Counted from the stretch's first letter, positions 26,495 through 37,048 are shown. The stretch: 64,000 nt of DNA from Duganella margarita (GCF_009857535.1 NZ_WWCS01000003.1:124001-188000); one strand, 5' to 3'. Translations and numbers: made by a program. Notes: a model not told the origin generated them from the letters alone.

Positions 26495-27622
26495 ATGAAA
26501 CTCGTAGGTCTGGTAGGTTGGCGCGGTATGGTGGGCTCGGTCCTGATGCAGCGCATGCAGGAAGAGGGCGATTTCGCCCATATCGAGCCGGTATTCTTCA
26601 CCACCTCGAATCCGGGCGGTAACGCGCCGGCGATGGCCAGGAACGAAACCAAGCTGAAAAGCGCAACCGACATCGACGAACTGAAAAAGTGCGAGATCAT
26701 CATCTCGTGCCAGGGCGGCGATTACACCACCGAAGTGTTCCCGAAACTGCGTGCAGCCGGCTGGAACGGCTACTGGATCGATGCGGCATCGACGCTGCGC
26801 ATGGAAAAAGACGCGGTGATCGTGCTGGATCCGGTCAATATGCACGTCATCAAGGATGCGCTGGGCAAGGGCGTGAAGAACTTCATCGGCGGTAACTGCA
26901 CCGTGTCGTGCATGCTGATCGGCCTGGGCGGTCTGTTCCAGCACGGTCTGGTCGACTGGATGACGTCGATGACGTATCAGGCGGCATCGGGCGGCGGCGC
27001 ACAGCACATGCGTGAACTGCTGACCCAGTTCGGCACCATCAACGGCGCCGTCAAGCCGCTGCTGGATGATCCGGCGTCGGCGATCCTGGAAATCGACCGT
27101 CAGGTACTGGCCACCCAGCACGGCCTGTCGGCGGACGAGATCAAGCAGTTCGGCGCGCCGCTGGCCGGCAACCTGATCCCGTGGATCGACAAGGATCTGG
27201 GCAACGGCCAGTCGAAGGAAGAGTGGAAAGCCGGCGCCGAGACCAACAAGATTTTGGGTCTGGGTGCGGACTTCGGTTCCAGGGCGATTCCGGTGGACGG
27301 CCTGTGCGTGCGTATCGGCGCCATGCGTTGCCACTCGCAAGCGCTGACCATCAAGCTGAACAAGGATGTGCCGCTGGACGAAATCACCGACATCATCGCT
27401 GCCGCCAACCAGTGGGCGAAAGTGGTGCCGAACACCCGTGAAGCGTCGGTCAAGGATCTGTCGCCAGCCGCGGTGACCGGCAGCCTGACGATTCCGGTCG
27501 GCCGTCTGCGCAAGATGAGCATGGGTCCTGAGTATCTGTCGGCCTTCACGGTCGGCGACCAGCTGCTGTGGGGCGCGGCCGAACCGCTGCGCCGCATGCT
27601 GCGCATCGTGCTCGATCAGTAA
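26495..27622 (+). CDS. asd: Aspartate-semialdehyde dehydrogenase
   Basis: A 375-residue enzyme that reduces aspartyl phosphate to aspartate semialdehyde, feeding lysine, methionine, threonine and diaminopimelate synthesis. Signatures: '[18 protein letters not shown]', the catalytic cysteine in '[17 protein letters not shown]', and '[12 protein letters not shown]'. The ribosome site AAGGAAGAG precedes ATG 26495. The gene order leuB-asd-fimV is typical of Burkholderiales. A long imperfect hairpin lies 28 bases after its stop. Confidence 0.97.
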   Translation: MKLVGLVGWRGMVGSVLMQRMQEEGDFAHIEPVFFTTSNPGGNAPAMARNETKLKSATDIDELKKCEIIISCQGGDYTTEVFPKLRAAGWNGYWIDAASTLRMEKDAVIVLDPVNMHVIKDALGKGVKNFIGGNCTVSCMLIGLGGLFQHGLVDWMTSMTYQAASGGGAQHMRELLTQFGTINGAVKPLLDDPASAILEIDRQVLATQHGLSADEIKQFGAPLAGNLIPWIDKDLGNGQSKEEWKAGAETNKILGLGADFGSRAIPVDGLCVRIGAMRCHSQALTIKLNKDVPLDEITDIIAAANQWAKVVPNTREASVKDLSPAAVTGSLTIPVGRLRKMSMGPEYLSAFTVGDQLLWGAAEPLRRMLRIVLDQ

Positions 27623-27650
27623 AATTCACACAGCGACATCGTTGTAAGAG

Positions 27651-27693
27651 AAGGGGTTTTTCCTATGTGTTCTCATAGGGGAAATCCCTTTTT
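27651..27693 (+). terminator. Long imperfect hairpin with T-run after asd
   Basis: A 17-base left arm (27651-27667) pairs with 27674-27690 (most positions matched) around TGTTCT, and is followed by TTTTT. This is a rho-independent terminator for asd that separates it from fimV 107 bases later. The CCTATG/CATAGG core is perfect. Confidence 0.75.
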
Positions 27694-27799
27694 GTCGTTT
27701 AAAGTGGTGCAAAGCTTGCACGCTCCTGTGCATGATGTTATGTTGATATATCTGGGAAAGTAACATTTTCCAACTGACAACCATAAGAATCGCCCCACT

Positions 27800-30559
27800 A
27801 TGCCTGTACAAAATTGCCCCCGCATTGTTTCGTTTGCGTTGAAAACGCTCACCAGCGCTGTTGCCAGCGCGGTGCTAGTGGCCGCCACGGCCAATGCGGC
27901 AGGGTTAGGCAAGTTGACGGTGCTATCGTCGCTGGGCCAGCCGCTGCGGGCGGAAATCGAATTGACCTCGGTCTCGGCCGAGGAGGCCGGCGCGCTGGTG
28001 GCCAGGCTGGCGCCGACGGAAGCCTTCCGCAGCGCCAATATCGACTTCAACCCAGCGCTCAGTTCGCTGCGGTTTGACGTCGAGCCGCGCAATGGCCGGC
28101 AGGTTATCAAGGTCAGCTCCAGCCAGGCCATCAACGAGCCGTTCGTCGACATGCTGCTGGAACTGACGTGGAACGGCGGGCGCATGGTGCGCGAGTACAC
28201 CTTCCTGCTCGACCCGCCGGACCTGCGCGCCGCCCAGGCACCGCAAGTGACCGCGCCGGTGGATGTCAGCAACCGCGCGGCGCAGGCGCCAGCTGCCGCA
28301 CCAGCGCAGACGCCTGCCGCTGCGCAGCCAGCCGCTGCCGCAGCCGCTGCTGCGCCGGCGCGCGCCGAGCCAGCACGTCCGCAGCCAGCCGCGAAGCCTG
28401 CTGCCAAGCCGTCCGCCGCCGATTACACGGTCAAGCAAGGCGACAACCTGACCCGCATCGCCAACCAGGTCAAACCGGTCGACGTATCGCTGGACACCAT
28501 GCTGGTGGCGCTGTACCGCGCCAATCCGGAAGCCTTCGCCGGCAAGAACATGAACCGCCTGAAATCCGGCCAGATCCTGGCGGTGCCGGATGCCGAGCAG
28601 ATCCGCGCTGTCGGCGGTGAAGGCGAAGCGCATGGCGTGGTGGTCGCCCACGCGGCCGACTTCAACGCCTACCGCGCCAAGCTGGCCGGCCAGGTCGCCG
28701 CCAGTTCGGCTGCCAAGGAAACCGAACCGGGCAAGATCGCGTCGGGCAAAGTCACCGCCAAGGTGGAAGAGAAACCCAACGCCACCAATACCGCCCAAGA
28801 CAAGCTGACGCTGTCCAAGGCCACCAACGAGAAGCCGCAAGCCGGCAAGACCGGCGTGGCCGCGGAAGAAGACAAGATCGCCAAGCAGAAGCAGGTGGAC
28901 GAAGCCGCCGCCCGCGTCAAGGAGCTGGAAAAAAACGTCAACGATCTGGAAAAGTTGATGGCCTTGAAGAGCAAGACCGCTGCCGATGTGAAAGCGCCTG
29001 CGGCCTCCGCCTCCGCAGCGGCGTCCGCGCCCGCCGTGGCCGAAGTCAAGCCGAAGCGCACGCTGGTGCTGCCGCCGAAGTTCGCCGAGCCGAGCCTGTT
29101 CGAAACGCTGATGGAGAATATCACCTACGTCGGCCTGGCCGCCGTGGCGGTGCTGGCTGGCGCGCTGGGCATCATGGCGTCGCGCCGCCGCAAGAAATTC
29201 GTGGTGCCGCAGGACGAGCCATCGATCCTCGGCGACACCGCGCCGCCGCCACCGCAGCCGCTGATCGCCGACGCCGGCGGCCAGAGCATCGACACCAACA
29301 ACAGCGTGTTCAACTCGAACTTCGCGCCGTCGGCCAGCCAGCTGGACACCAATGAAGTCGATCCGGTAGCGGAAGCCGACGTCTACATCGCCTACGGCCG
29401 CGACGCCCAGGCGGAAGAGATTCTGAAAGAAGCGCTGCGCACCCATCCGGAACGCCACGCCGTACGCCTGAAACTGCTGGAAATCTACGCCGCCCGCAAG
29501 GATGCGCGCGCGTTTGAAACCCAGGCCTCCGAGCTGTACGCGCAGACCCGCGGCCAGGGCGACGAGTGGGATCACGCCGCCGGCATGGGCAAGGCGCTCG
29601 ATCCGTCCAACCCGCTGTACACCGCCGGCAAGGAGGAGGGGGGCTTTGCCGCCGCGCCGCTGGCTGCCGGCGCGGCTGGCATTGCCGCCGGCGCCGCCGC
29701 TTATGAGGCGCCGGACTTCGGCAGCGACTTCGGTAACACGTTTGCCGCCGAAGAGCCGGCGCCTGCCGCCGCCGCAGCATCGCCGCTGGACTTCGACCTG
29801 AGCCAGGACGCGATGCGTTCCGCGCCGATCTCGCACAGCCCGGACTTTGGCGCCGAGTTCGCTGCAGACGACATGGAAACCGCATTGCCGCAAGCAGCCG
29901 ATGCCGCGGTCTCGCCAGCCTCGGTGGCGGCGGAACACGACAACCTGATGGACTTCGACCTGGACGGCCTGAACTTCGAGCCGGTCGCCGCGCCAGCGCC
30001 GGCGATTGAAATGCCGGCCCCGGCCGCCGAACCACCAGCGCCGGCGCCGGCCGACGACATGGGCATGGATTTCGGCTTCGACCTGCCGTCGCCGGCCGCC
30101 GCGCCGGTCGCGGCGCCAGCGCCGGAAGCGCGCGACCTGACCACCGTCGATCCGCTCGACCTGGACCTGGCCGGTTTCGATATTCCGGAAGTGCGGGCGT
30201 TGACCGAGCCGCCGCAGGAACCGGCGCCGCTGGACTTTGACGCCGCGCTGGACCTGCCGGCCGAGGTGGAAACCATCACGCCGGCCCCGGCCCCGGCAGC
30301 GCCGGAATTCGACTTGTCGAACATCGACCTGGACCTGGGCAGCTTCCACAACGACACCGCTGCTCCTGCCGCTGCTTCGGCCAGTAACGAACCGCTGTCG
30401 GCGCTGCAGATGGAGATGGACACCAAGCTGGACCTGGCGGTCGCCTATCAGGAAATCGGCGACAAGGAAGGCGCGCGCGAGCTGCTGGACGAGGTGCTGC
30501 GCGGCGGCAGCGACGAGCAGGTCGCCAAGGCCAACGCCATGAAGGCCCAGCTGGGATAA
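27800..30559 (+). CDS. fimV: FimV-family peptidoglycan-binding pilus/polarity protein
   Basis: A 919-residue FimV-like protein. N-terminal signal (to about residue 33), the FimV start 'AGLGKLTVLSSLGQPLRAEIEL', a LysM domain around residues 210-275 ('YTVKQGDNLTRIANQV', 'LKSGQILAVP'), a coiled coil (about 360-395), one transmembrane helix (about 440-460, 'VGLAAVAVLAGALGIMASRRRKK'), then a large acidic low-complexity cytoplasmic part ending in the TPR motif 'LAVAYQEIGDKEGARELLDEVL'. Such proteins organise type IV pili and polar regulators. It is long compared with non-pilus FimV homologues but within the family range. ATG 27800 starts the signal peptide. Confidence 0.93.
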   Translation: MPVQNCPRIVSFALKTLTSAVASAVLVAATANAAGLGKLTVLSSLGQPLRAEIELTSVSAEEAGALVARLAPTEAFRSANIDFNPALSSLRFDVEPRNGRQVIKVSSSQAINEPFVDMLLELTWNGGRMVREYTFLLDPPDLRAAQAPQVTAPVDVSNRAAQAPAAAPAQTPAAAQPAAAAAAAAPARAEPARPQPAAKPAAKPSAADYTVKQGDNLTRIANQVKPVDVSLDTMLVALYRANPEAFAGKNMNRLKSGQILAVPDAEQIRAVGGEGEAHGVVVAHAADFNAYRAKLAGQVAASSAAKETEPGKIASGKVTAKVEEKPNATNTAQDKLTLSKATNEKPQAGKTGVAAEEDKIAKQKQVDEAAARVKELEKNVNDLEKLMALKSKTAADVKAPAASASAAASAPAVAEVKPKRTLVLPPKFAEPSLFETLMENITYVGLAAVAVLAGALGIMASRRRKKFVVPQDEPSILGDTAPPPPQPLIADAGGQSIDTNNSVFNSNFAPSASQLDTNEVDPVAEADVYIAYGRDAQAEEILKEALRTHPERHAVRLKLLEIYAARKDARAFETQASELYAQTRGQGDEWDHAAGMGKALDPSNPLYTAGKEEGGFAAAPLAAGAAGIAAGAAAYEAPDFGSDFGNTFAAEEPAPAAAAASPLDFDLSQDAMRSAPISHSPDFGAEFAADDMETALPQAADAAVSPASVAAEHDNLMDFDLDGLNFEPVAAPAPAIEMPAPAAEPPAPAPADDMGMDFGFDLPSPAAAPVAAPAPEARDLTTVDPLDLDLAGFDIPEVRALTEPPQEPAPLDFDAALDLPAEVETITPAPAPAAPEFDLSNIDLDLGSFHNDTAAPAAASASNEPLSALQMEMDTKLDLAVAYQEIGDKEGARELLDEVLRGGSDEQVAKANAMKAQLG

Positions 30560-30609
30560 AAGCCCGGCGTTATATAATGGCTGACTCAGACATTTAGATT
30601 GGGCAGCAA

Positions 30610-31413
30610 TTGAAACGGATCGCAATCGGGCTCCAGTACGACGGCCAGGCCTGGCAGGGTTACCAGAAACAGGTTCACGGCCTCACCGTGCAGGACAAGC
30701 TGGAACATGCGCTGCTGGAGTTTACCAAGGCGCCGCTGGCCACCACGTGCGCCGGCCGCACCGATGCCGGCGTGCACGCCAGCGAGCAGGTGGTGCATTT
30801 CGATACCGATCTCGACCGCGTGCCGTACGCCTGGCTGCGCGGCATCAACGCCTTTCTGCCGCCGTCCATCGCCGTGCGCTGGGTCAAGGAACTGGAAGGC
30901 GATCCGGGCGTGCTCGATTTCTTTCACGCCCGCTTCAGCGCCCAGGCGCGCACCTATCACTACGTGTTGTACAACAATCCGACCCGTTCGCCGCTGCTGG
31001 TCGGCCGCGCCGGCTTCTACCATCGCCCGCTGGACGTCGAGCGCATGCAGGCGGCGGTGGCGCCGTTGCTGGGCTGGCACGACTTCAGCACCTTCCGCGC
31101 CGCCCAATGCCAGGCCAAGTCGCCGGTCAAGCTGATGCACGATATCCAGATCCGCCGCCATGGCGAGCTGATCGTGTTCACCCTGAAAGCCAACGCCTTC
31201 CTGCACCATATGGTGCGCAACCTGGTCGGCTCGCTGGTCTACATCGGCCAGGGCCGCGAAGAGGTCAGCTGGCTGGGCGAATTGCTGGAATCGAAAAATC
31301 GCGGGCTGGCCGCGCCGACCTTCATGCCGGACGGCCTGTACCTGGCGAAAATCGACTACGATGAAAAGTGGGCACTGCCGCAGGAAGCCACCAGCGCGCT
31401 GCCCTGGTTTTAA
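30610..31413 (+). CDS. truA: tRNA pseudouridine(38-40) synthase
   Basis: A 267-residue TruA, which makes pseudouridine at positions 38-40 in the tRNA anticodon arm. The catalytic aspartate is in 'GRTDAGVHA', with 'RIAIGLQYDGQAWQGYQ' at the N-terminus and 'FHARFSAQARTYHYVLYN' in the middle. The start is TTG at 30610, supported by family N-terminus; no ATG lies upstream in frame. TATAAT at 30573-30578 could be the promoter. First gene of the truA-trpFBA run. Confidence 0.96.
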   Translation: MKRIAIGLQYDGQAWQGYQKQVHGLTVQDKLEHALLEFTKAPLATTCAGRTDAGVHASEQVVHFDTDLDRVPYAWLRGINAFLPPSIAVRWVKELEGDPGVLDFFHARFSAQARTYHYVLYNNPTRSPLLVGRAGFYHRPLDVERMQAAVAPLLGWHDFSTFRAAQCQAKSPVKLMHDIQIRRHGELIVFTLKANAFLHHMVRNLVGSLVYIGQGREEVSWLGELLESKNRGLAAPTFMPDGLYLAKIDYDEKWALPQEATSALPWF

Positions 31414-31416
31414 AGG

Positions 31417-32130
31417 ATGAGCATGCGCACCCGTATCAAGATCTGCGGCCTGACCCGCGAAGAAGACGTGCAAGCCGTGGTGGCTGCCGGCGCCGATGCG
31501 ATCGGTTTCGTGTTCTATCCGAACAGCCCGCGCTACGTCACGCCCGAGCGTGCCGCCGAACTGATCCGTAGCGTGCCGCCGTTTATCACCACTGTCGGCC
31601 TGTTCGTCAACGCCACGCCGGACGAGGTGGCGGCGATTGTGCGCGTCGCCCCGGTGTCGATGATTCAATTGCACGGCGACGAAACCGTGGCAGCGGCGGC
31701 TGCCATTGCGGCAGCGGCGGGGCGGCAGTACATGAAAGTGTTCCGCGTCAAACCTGACACGCTTTCGCATGAACTGCTAGAATATGCGCAGGCAAACCGC
31801 GCCGCCAGTCCCTTGTTCACCAGCTTGTTGCTGGATACCTATGTGGACGCCTACGGTGGCGCAGGAAAGGGTTTTGATTGGTCTCTCATTCCAAAAGATC
31901 TCGCGCCTCGGGTCGTTTTAAGTGGTGGCTTGAGCGTACACAACGCGACTGACGCGGTGGTCGGTGTACGTCCCTATGCAGTCGACATCAGTTCCGGTGT
32001 CGAGGCGGCCAAGGGAATCAAGGATGCCCGCAAGATCGCCGACTTTGTCGCGGCGGTGCGGGCCGGAGATGCCATTTTAGAAAGCCAAGCCCATCATGAA
32101 TCCTCAAGCGAAGCCACTGTTCCACGCTAA
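31417..32130 (+). CDS. trpF: Phosphoribosylanthranilate isomerase
   Basis: A 237-residue TIM-barrel isomerase of tryptophan synthesis, converting phosphoribosylanthranilate to CdRP. The start segment '[14 protein letters not shown]' has the catalytic cysteine; 'LHGDETV' and 'GGLSVHNA' and 'VDISSGVE' are the phosphate-binding loops. Three bases after truA. It overlaps trpB by 35 bases, an unusually long overlap that implies translational coupling. ATG 31417 or the ATG two codons later could start translation. Confidence 0.96.
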   Translation: MSMRTRIKICGLTREEDVQAVVAAGADAIGFVFYPNSPRYVTPERAAELIRSVPPFITTVGLFVNATPDEVAAIVRVAPVSMIQLHGDETVAAAAAIAAAAGRQYMKVFRVKPDTLSHELLEYAQANRAASPLFTSLLLDTYVDAYGGAGKGFDWSLIPKDLAPRVVLSGGLSVHNATDAVVGVRPYAVDISSGVEAAKGIKDARKIADFVAAVRAGDAILESQAHHESSSEATVPR

Positions 32131-33328
32131 AGAATACGATTTACCCAACGCCAAAGGTCACTTTGGCCCCTACGGCGGCAGCTTCGTCGCCGAAACCCTG
32201 ACCTACGCGCTGGCTGAGCTCAACGCCGCCTATGAGCGCTACAGCCAGGATCAGGAATTCCTCGAAGAATTCCGCTACGAGCTCAAGCACTTTGTCGGCC
32301 GTCCGTCGCCGATTTATCACGCCAAGCGCTGGTCCGAAATGGCCGGCGGCGCGCAGATCTACTTCAAACGCGAAGACCTGAACCACACCGGCGCCCACAA
32401 GATCAATAACGTGATCGGCCAGGCATTGCTGGCCAGGCGCATGGGCAAGCCGCGCATCATCGCCGAGACCGGCGCTGGCCAGCACGGCGTGGCCACCGCC
32501 ACCATCTGCGCGCGCTTCGGCCTGGAATGCGTGGTCTACATGGGCAGCGAAGACGTCAAGCGCCAGGCGCAGAATGTCTACCGCATGAAGCTGCTGGGGG
32601 CGACGGTTGTGCCGGTCGAGTCCGGCTCCAAGACGCTGAAGGACGCGCTCAACGAAGCGATGCGCGACTGGGTCACCAATATTGAAAACACCTTCTACAT
32701 CATCGGCACCGTGGCCGGTCCGCACCCGTACCCGATGCTGGTGCGCGACTTCCAGTCGGTGATCGGCGAGGAATGCCTGGTGCAGATGCCGGAAATGACC
32801 GGCCGCCAGCCGGACTACGTGGTGGCCTGCATCGGCGGCGGTTCCAACGCCATGGGCATTTTCTATCCATATATCGATGAAAAGAATACCCGGCTGATCG
32901 GTGTGGAAGCGGCAGGCGAGGGGCTGGATGGCGACAAGCATGCGGCGTCGCTGACCAAGGGCTATCCGGGCGTGCTGCACGGTAACCGCACCTATCTGCT
33001 GCAGGACCAGAACGGCCAGATCATCGAGACCCATTCGGTGTCGGCCGGCCTGGATTATCCGGGCGTCGGTCCCGAGCATGCTTACCTGAAGGATAGCGGC
33101 CGTGCCGAGTACGTCTCGATCACGGACGAGGAGGCGCTGCAGGCCTTCCATGATTGCTGCCACATCGAGGGCATCATTCCGGCGCTGGAGTCGTCGCACG
33201 CTTTGGCCTATGCGGCCAAGCTGGCGGCCACGCTGCCGAAAGATAAGATTGTATTGGCCAACCTGTCGGGCCGCGGTGACAAGGACATGCATACGGTCGC
33301 AGAGCGTATGGGTCTGAACTTCAACTAA
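32096..33328 (+). CDS. trpB: Tryptophan synthase beta chain
   Basis: A 410-residue PLP enzyme that joins indole with serine. The PLP lysine is K102 in 'HTGAHKINN'; 'GGGSNAMG' is the phosphate-binding loop and 'GRGDKDM' closes the C-terminus. ATG 32096 begins inside trpF, 35 bases before its stop. It forms the alpha2-beta2 complex with TrpA encoded 12 bases downstream. Confidence 0.98.
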   Translation: MNPQAKPLFHAKEYDLPNAKGHFGPYGGSFVAETLTYALAELNAAYERYSQDQEFLEEFRYELKHFVGRPSPIYHAKRWSEMAGGAQIYFKREDLNHTGAHKINNVIGQALLARRMGKPRIIAETGAGQHGVATATICARFGLECVVYMGSEDVKRQAQNVYRMKLLGATVVPVESGSKTLKDALNEAMRDWVTNIENTFYIIGTVAGPHPYPMLVRDFQSVIGEECLVQMPEMTGRQPDYVVACIGGGSNAMGIFYPYIDEKNTRLIGVEAAGEGLDGDKHAASLTKGYPGVLHGNRTYLLQDQNGQIIETHSVSAGLDYPGVGPEHAYLKDSGRAEYVSITDEEALQAFHDCCHIEGIIPALESSHALAYAAKLAATLPKDKIVLANLSGRGDKDMHTVAERMGLNFN

Positions 33329-33339
33329 GGAAACCGACC

Positions 33340-34137
33340 ATGTCCAACATCGCAGCAACCTTCAGCGCTTTGAAAGCGCAAAACAAGACCGCGCTCGTCA
33401 CCTTCATCACCGCCGGCGATCCTGGCAGGGAGTCCACCGTGCCGCTGATGCATGCCCTGGTGGCCGGCGGCGCCGACATCATCGAGCTGGGCGTGCCGTT
33501 TTCCGATCCGATGGCCGAAGGCCCGGTGATCCAGCGCGCCTGCGAGCGGGCGCTGGCCAACGGCGTCGGCATTCACGACGTGTTTGATTACGTGGCCGAG
33601 TTCCGCAAGACCAACCAGACCACGCCGGTGGTGCTGATGGGCTATGCCAACCCGATCGAGCGCATCGGCGCCGCCGAGTTCATTGCGCGTTCGACGGCGG
33701 TGGGGGCGGATGGCGCGATCGTGGTCGACTATCCGCCGGAAGAGTGTGAGGAGTTCGCCGCCGCCATGCGCGCGGCCGGGCTGGACCTGATCTTCCTGCT
33801 GGCGCCGACCTCGACCGGGCAGCGCATCGAGCAGGTGGCCAAGGTCGGTGGCGGCTTCAGCTACTATGTCTCACTGAAAGGCGTGACCGGCGCCGGCAAT
33901 ATCGATGTGGCCGATGTGGCGCAGCGGCTGACGGCGATCCGCCAGCACGTCAAGTTGCCGATCGGCGTAGGTTTCGGCATCCGCGACGGCGCCACCGCGC
34001 GCGCCGTGGCCGAGGTGGCGGACGCCGTCGTCATCGGCAGCCGCATTATCCAGGAAATCGAAACCGCCGGCAAAGACGGCGCGGTGGCCGCCGTACAAGC
34101 CTTCACCACCTCCATCCGCACCGCCCTCGACGCCTGA
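33340..34137 (+). CDS. trpA: Tryptophan synthase alpha chain
   Basis: A 265-residue TIM barrel that cleaves indole-3-glycerol phosphate; indole is passed to TrpB. The catalytic region '[19 protein letters not shown]' is intact, and '[13 protein letters not shown]' is the phosphate loop. AAGGAA precedes ATG 33340. In many relatives accD follows at once; here about 560 bases with a toxin-antitoxin remnant intervene. Confidence 0.97.
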   Translation: MSNIAATFSALKAQNKTALVTFITAGDPGRESTVPLMHALVAGGADIIELGVPFSDPMAEGPVIQRACERALANGVGIHDVFDYVAEFRKTNQTTPVVLMGYANPIERIGAAEFIARSTAVGADGAIVVDYPPEECEEFAAAMRAAGLDLIFLLAPTSTGQRIEQVAKVGGGFSYYVSLKGVTGAGNIDVADVAQRLTAIRQHVKLPIGVGFGIRDGATARAVAEVADAVVIGSRIIQEIETAGKDGAVAAVQAFTTSIRTALDA

Positions 34138-34206
34138 CGTCCCGCAAATCCCGACTGCTCACCTTGATACATAGTTAAGTATTCGCTATGTTGAAAGGGA
34201 GCGGTC

Positions 34207-34270
34207 GTGCGCTTCACCTGGGATCCCCGCAAGGCAAAAGCTAACCTGCGCAAGCACGGCGGAGTGACAA
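34207..34270 (+). pseudogene. BrnT-type toxin remnant (N-terminal fragment)
   Basis: About 20 codons starting at GTG 34207 read 'RFTWDPRKAKANLRKHGGV', the conserved start of BrnT RNase toxins, with a ribosome site GGGAGCGG before it. The similarity then stops and the frame runs on into unrelated residues that join the downstream small gene. The rest of the toxin (about 70 residues) is missing. It is probably a decayed BrnT/BrnA module whose toxin was deleted. Confidence 0.6.
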
Positions 34271-34362
34271 GGCGCGGCGCTTGGCTGTCATTCATTGTTA
34301 TCGTCAAGGCGGCTTTGTACGAATTATTTCTGCTAGAAAAATTTCTTATTGAAAGGGCTAGT

Positions 34363-34575
34363 ATGCGTAAGGTGATCCCCAATCCGTACTTCGAAAGTCT
34401 GAGTAAAGAAATAACATTCCGTCTCGATTTTCATTCGATCGATTATTACAAGAAGCTGGGCGAGCCCTATGGCTTGTCGGCGGAGGAGATGATTTATCGT
34501 TATCTGCGGTACATTGCTGGCAGCGGTTATACAATTGACATTAACGAACCAACGCTTGCGGAACGGCAGACGTAG
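34363..34575 (+). CDS. Small CopG/BrnA-like antitoxin-type protein (70 aa)
   Basis: A 70-residue protein with 'EITFRLDFHSIDYYKKLGEPYGLSAEEMIYRYLRYIA'-type order, reminiscent of ribbon-helix-helix or BrnA antitoxins ('TFRLD...' then a helix). ATG 34363 is preceded by AAAGGG with good spacing. The frame is open from 34207, where a BrnT start sits, so the whole could read as one 122-residue fusion; the internal ATG with its own ribosome site is preferred. It has lower G+C than its neighbours, consistent with acquired DNA. Function unconfirmed. Confidence 0.55.
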   Translation: MRKVIPNPYFESLSKEITFRLDFHSIDYYKKLGEPYGLSAEEMIYRYLRYIAGSGYTIDINEPTLAERQT

Positions 34576-34698
34576 TGGTTTCCCTCTAAACGCCCGGCTT
34601 TTTCATGACGGACGCGCAAAATTAATGTAATGCAATGTTCGACAGGTCTGCGAGAAACCGCTACACTTCGGCCCACGAGTAAGCTGCAAGGAGAATTT

Positions 34699-35571
34699 AT
34701 GAGTTGGCTGGAAAAACTGCTGCCCCCCCGAATCCAGCGTTCCGACGCTGCCGCGCGCAAGACCATGCCGGAAGGCCTGTGGGTCAAATGCCCATCGTGC
34801 GAAGCCGTCCTGTACCGCACCGATCTGGAATCCAACCTGCACGTCTGCCCGAAATGCGACCACCACATGCGCATTCGCGCCCGCGAACGCCTCGATAGCC
34901 TGTTCGATGCCGGCGGTCGTTATGAAATCGGCATGGACACGCTGCCGGTCGATACGCTGAAGTTCAAGGACAGCAAGAAATACCCGGACCGCCTCAAGCA
35001 AGCCATGGAAGCCACCGGCGAGACCGATGCGCTGATCGTCATGGGCGGCTCCATCATGAGCCTGCCGGTCGTGGTGGCGTGCTTCGAATTCGAATTCATG
35101 GGCGGCTCGATGGGCTCCGTGGTGGGCGAGCGCTTCGTGCGCGGCGCGCAACAGGCGCTGGAACAGAAAGTGCCGTTCATTTGCATCACCGCCACCGGCG
35201 GCGCCCGCATGCAGGAAGGTCTGCTGTCGCTGATGCAGATGGCCAAGACCACTGCCATGCTGACCAAGTTGTCAGAAAAGAAACTGCCGTTCATCAGCGT
35301 GCTGACCGACCCGACCATGGGCGGCGTGTCGGCTTCGTTCGCCTTCATGGGCGACGTGGTCATCGCCGAGCCAAAAGCGCTGATCGGCTTCGCCGGCCCG
35401 CGCGTGATCGAGAACACCGTGCGCGAGAAACTGCCGGAAGGCTTCCAGCGCGCCGAGTTCCTGGTGACCAAAGGCGCGGTGGACATGATCGTCGACCGCC
35501 GCAAGATGCGCGAAGAAATCGCCCGTCTGCTGGCCTTGCTGCAAAATCAACCGGTAGAGGTTCTGGCTTAA
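34699..35571 (+). CDS. accD: Acetyl-CoA carboxylase carboxyltransferase subunit beta
   Basis: A 290-residue subunit of acetyl-CoA carboxylase, making malonyl-CoA with AccA. The N-terminal zinc ribbon is '[12 protein letters not shown]' with '[10 protein letters not shown]', spacing C-x2-C...C-x2-C; the carboxyltransferase core follows with '[30 protein letters not shown]' order and '[10 protein letters not shown]'. AAGGAG at 34688-34693 fixes ATG 34699 though the frame is open earlier. Followed by a repeat element and folC. Confidence 0.97.
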   Translation: MSWLEKLLPPRIQRSDAAARKTMPEGLWVKCPSCEAVLYRTDLESNLHVCPKCDHHMRIRARERLDSLFDAGGRYEIGMDTLPVDTLKFKDSKKYPDRLKQAMEATGETDALIVMGGSIMSLPVVVACFEFEFMGGSMGSVVGERFVRGAQQALEQKVPFICITATGGARMQEGLLSLMQMAKTTAMLTKLSEKKLPFISVLTDPTMGGVSASFAFMGDVVIAEPKALIGFAGPRVIENTVREKLPEGFQRAEFLVTKGAVDMIVDRRKMREEIARLLALLQNQPVEVLA

Positions 35572-35575
35572 TTTC

Positions 35576-35654
35576 CGTCGTTCCCGCGCCGGCGGCAACC
35601 CATGGCGTGCTGAACGGCTAACTCAGCATGGATTCCCGCCTGCGCGGGAATGAC
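35576..35654. repeat. Dispersed inverted-repeat element, copy 3
   Basis: CGTCGTTCCCGCGCCGGCGG at the left and GGATTCCCGCCTGCGCGGGAATGA at the right (given in part) form an inverted pair with CTCAGCATGG in the centre. It lies between accD and folC, within a conserved gene run. Confidence 0.85.
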
Positions 35655-35736
35655 GGTTTTGGGCCATCGCCACACACTGCGGCGCGCAATCGGATATCAT
35701 CCGGCCTGCGCGCCGTTTCCATTTCAGAGTCCCATC

Positions 35737-37026
35737 ATGTCGAACCTCCCAACTACTTTGCCCGCCTGGCTTGCGCTGCTTGAATCGCGCCATGCCGAAA
35801 CCGTCATCAACATGGGCCTGGACCGTGTTCTCGCCGTCAAGGAACGTTTGCAACTGAGCTTCAGCTGCCCGGTCATCATGGTGGCCGGCACCAACGGCAA
35901 GGGCTCGACCTGCTCAATGCTGGAATCGATCCTGCTGCGCGCCGGCTATAAAGTCGGCCTGTACATCAAGCCGCATTTCCTCGATTTCAACGAGCGCGCC
36001 CGCGTCAACGGCGACCTGGCCAGCGATGCCGTGCTGGTGGCGGCCTTCAACGAGGTCGAAGCCGCCCGTGGCGACACCACGCTGACCTACTTTGAATTCA
36101 CCACGCTGGCCATCATGAAGCTGCTGTCGCAAGCCGGCATGGACGTGGTGATCCTGGAAGTGGGCCTGGGCGGACGCCTGGATGCGGTCAACATCGTTGA
36201 CGCCGATGTCTCCATCGTCACCAGCGTCGATATCGACCACACCGACTACCTGGGCGACACCCGCGAGAAAATCGGCTTCGAGAAGGCCGGCATCTTCCGC
36301 GCCGGCAAAACCGCGATCTGCTCCGACCCGGTGCCGCCGCAGTCGCTGATCGACCACGCCGCAGCCATCGGCGCCGACCTGTGGCTGATGGGCCGCGATT
36401 TCAATTACTCCGGCGACAAGCAGCAGTGGAGCTACGGCGGTCGCAACCAGCGCCGCAATTCGCTGGCCTACCCGAGCCTGCGTGGCGCCAACCAGATTCT
36501 CAACGCCTGCGCCGCGCTGGCTGCGCTGGAAGCGCTCAAGCTGGAATTGCCGGTCGGCGCGCAGGAAGTGCGCACCGGGCTGGTGACGGTGGAATTGCCG
36601 GGCCGCTTCCAGGTGTTGCCGGGCCGTCCGACCACCATCCTCGACGTCGCCCACAATCCGCACGCCGCCGCCGCACTGAATCAGAACCTCGGCAACATGG
36701 GTTTCCACCGCTACACCTACGCGGTGTTCGGCTCGATGCAGGACAAGGATATTGACGGCGTGATCGCCGCCATGTCCGAGCACGTCGACCACTGGTGCCT
36801 GGCGACGCTGCCGTCGCCGCGTTCGGCCAGTGCCGCCGAGCTGGCCGCCAAGGTGCTGGTGGTGCAGCCGGAGCGCGACGAACGCACCATCAATGTGTTC
36901 GATGATCCGGCTGCCGCGTACGCAAATGCCGTCAGCCGGGCCGGTGAGGATGATAGAATTGTGGTCTTTGGATCGTTCCTGACCGTGGCCGGTGTCATGG
37001 CGGCACGAAAATCCTCACTCCACTGA
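35737..37026 (+). CDS. folC: Bifunctional dihydrofolate/folylpolyglutamate synthase
   Basis: A 429-residue Mur-ligase-like enzyme that adds glutamate to dihydropteroate and folates. 'VAGTNGKGSTCSMLESILL' is the P-loop, 'EVGLGGRLDAVN' and 'SVDIDHTDYLGDT' are Mur/FolC signatures, and 'LDVAHNPHAAAAL' is the C-terminal domain start. The ATG at 35737 gives the usual N-terminus 'TTLPAWLALLESRH'; the frame is open earlier. Followed 22 bases later by the SPOR protein gene. Confidence 0.96.
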   Translation: MSNLPTTLPAWLALLESRHAETVINMGLDRVLAVKERLQLSFSCPVIMVAGTNGKGSTCSMLESILLRAGYKVGLYIKPHFLDFNERARVNGDLASDAVLVAAFNEVEAARGDTTLTYFEFTTLAIMKLLSQAGMDVVILEVGLGGRLDAVNIVDADVSIVTSVDIDHTDYLGDTREKIGFEKAGIFRAGKTAICSDPVPPQSLIDHAAAIGADLWLMGRDFNYSGDKQQWSYGGRNQRRNSLAYPSLRGANQILNACAALAALEALKLELPVGAQEVRTGLVTVELPGRFQVLPGRPTTILDVAHNPHAAAALNQNLGNMGFHRYTYAVFGSMQDKDIDGVIAAMSEHVDHWCLATLPSPRSASAAELAAKVLVVQPERDERTINVFDDPAAAYANAVSRAGEDDRIVVFGSFLTVAGVMAARKSSLH

Positions 37027-37048
37027 ACGCACAGGACTGAAATCACGC

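Noticed and set aside
27626..27811. 61-codon minus-strand frame between asd and fimV
   Set aside because: It overlaps the asd terminator hairpin and has no supporting start signals.
27923..30625. 900-codon open frame on the minus strand across fimV
   Set aside because: It mirrors the fimV gene; in G+C-rich DNA the opposite strand stays open. Its product is Arg/Gly/His-rich low complexity with no family features, while the plus strand gives clear FimV domains.
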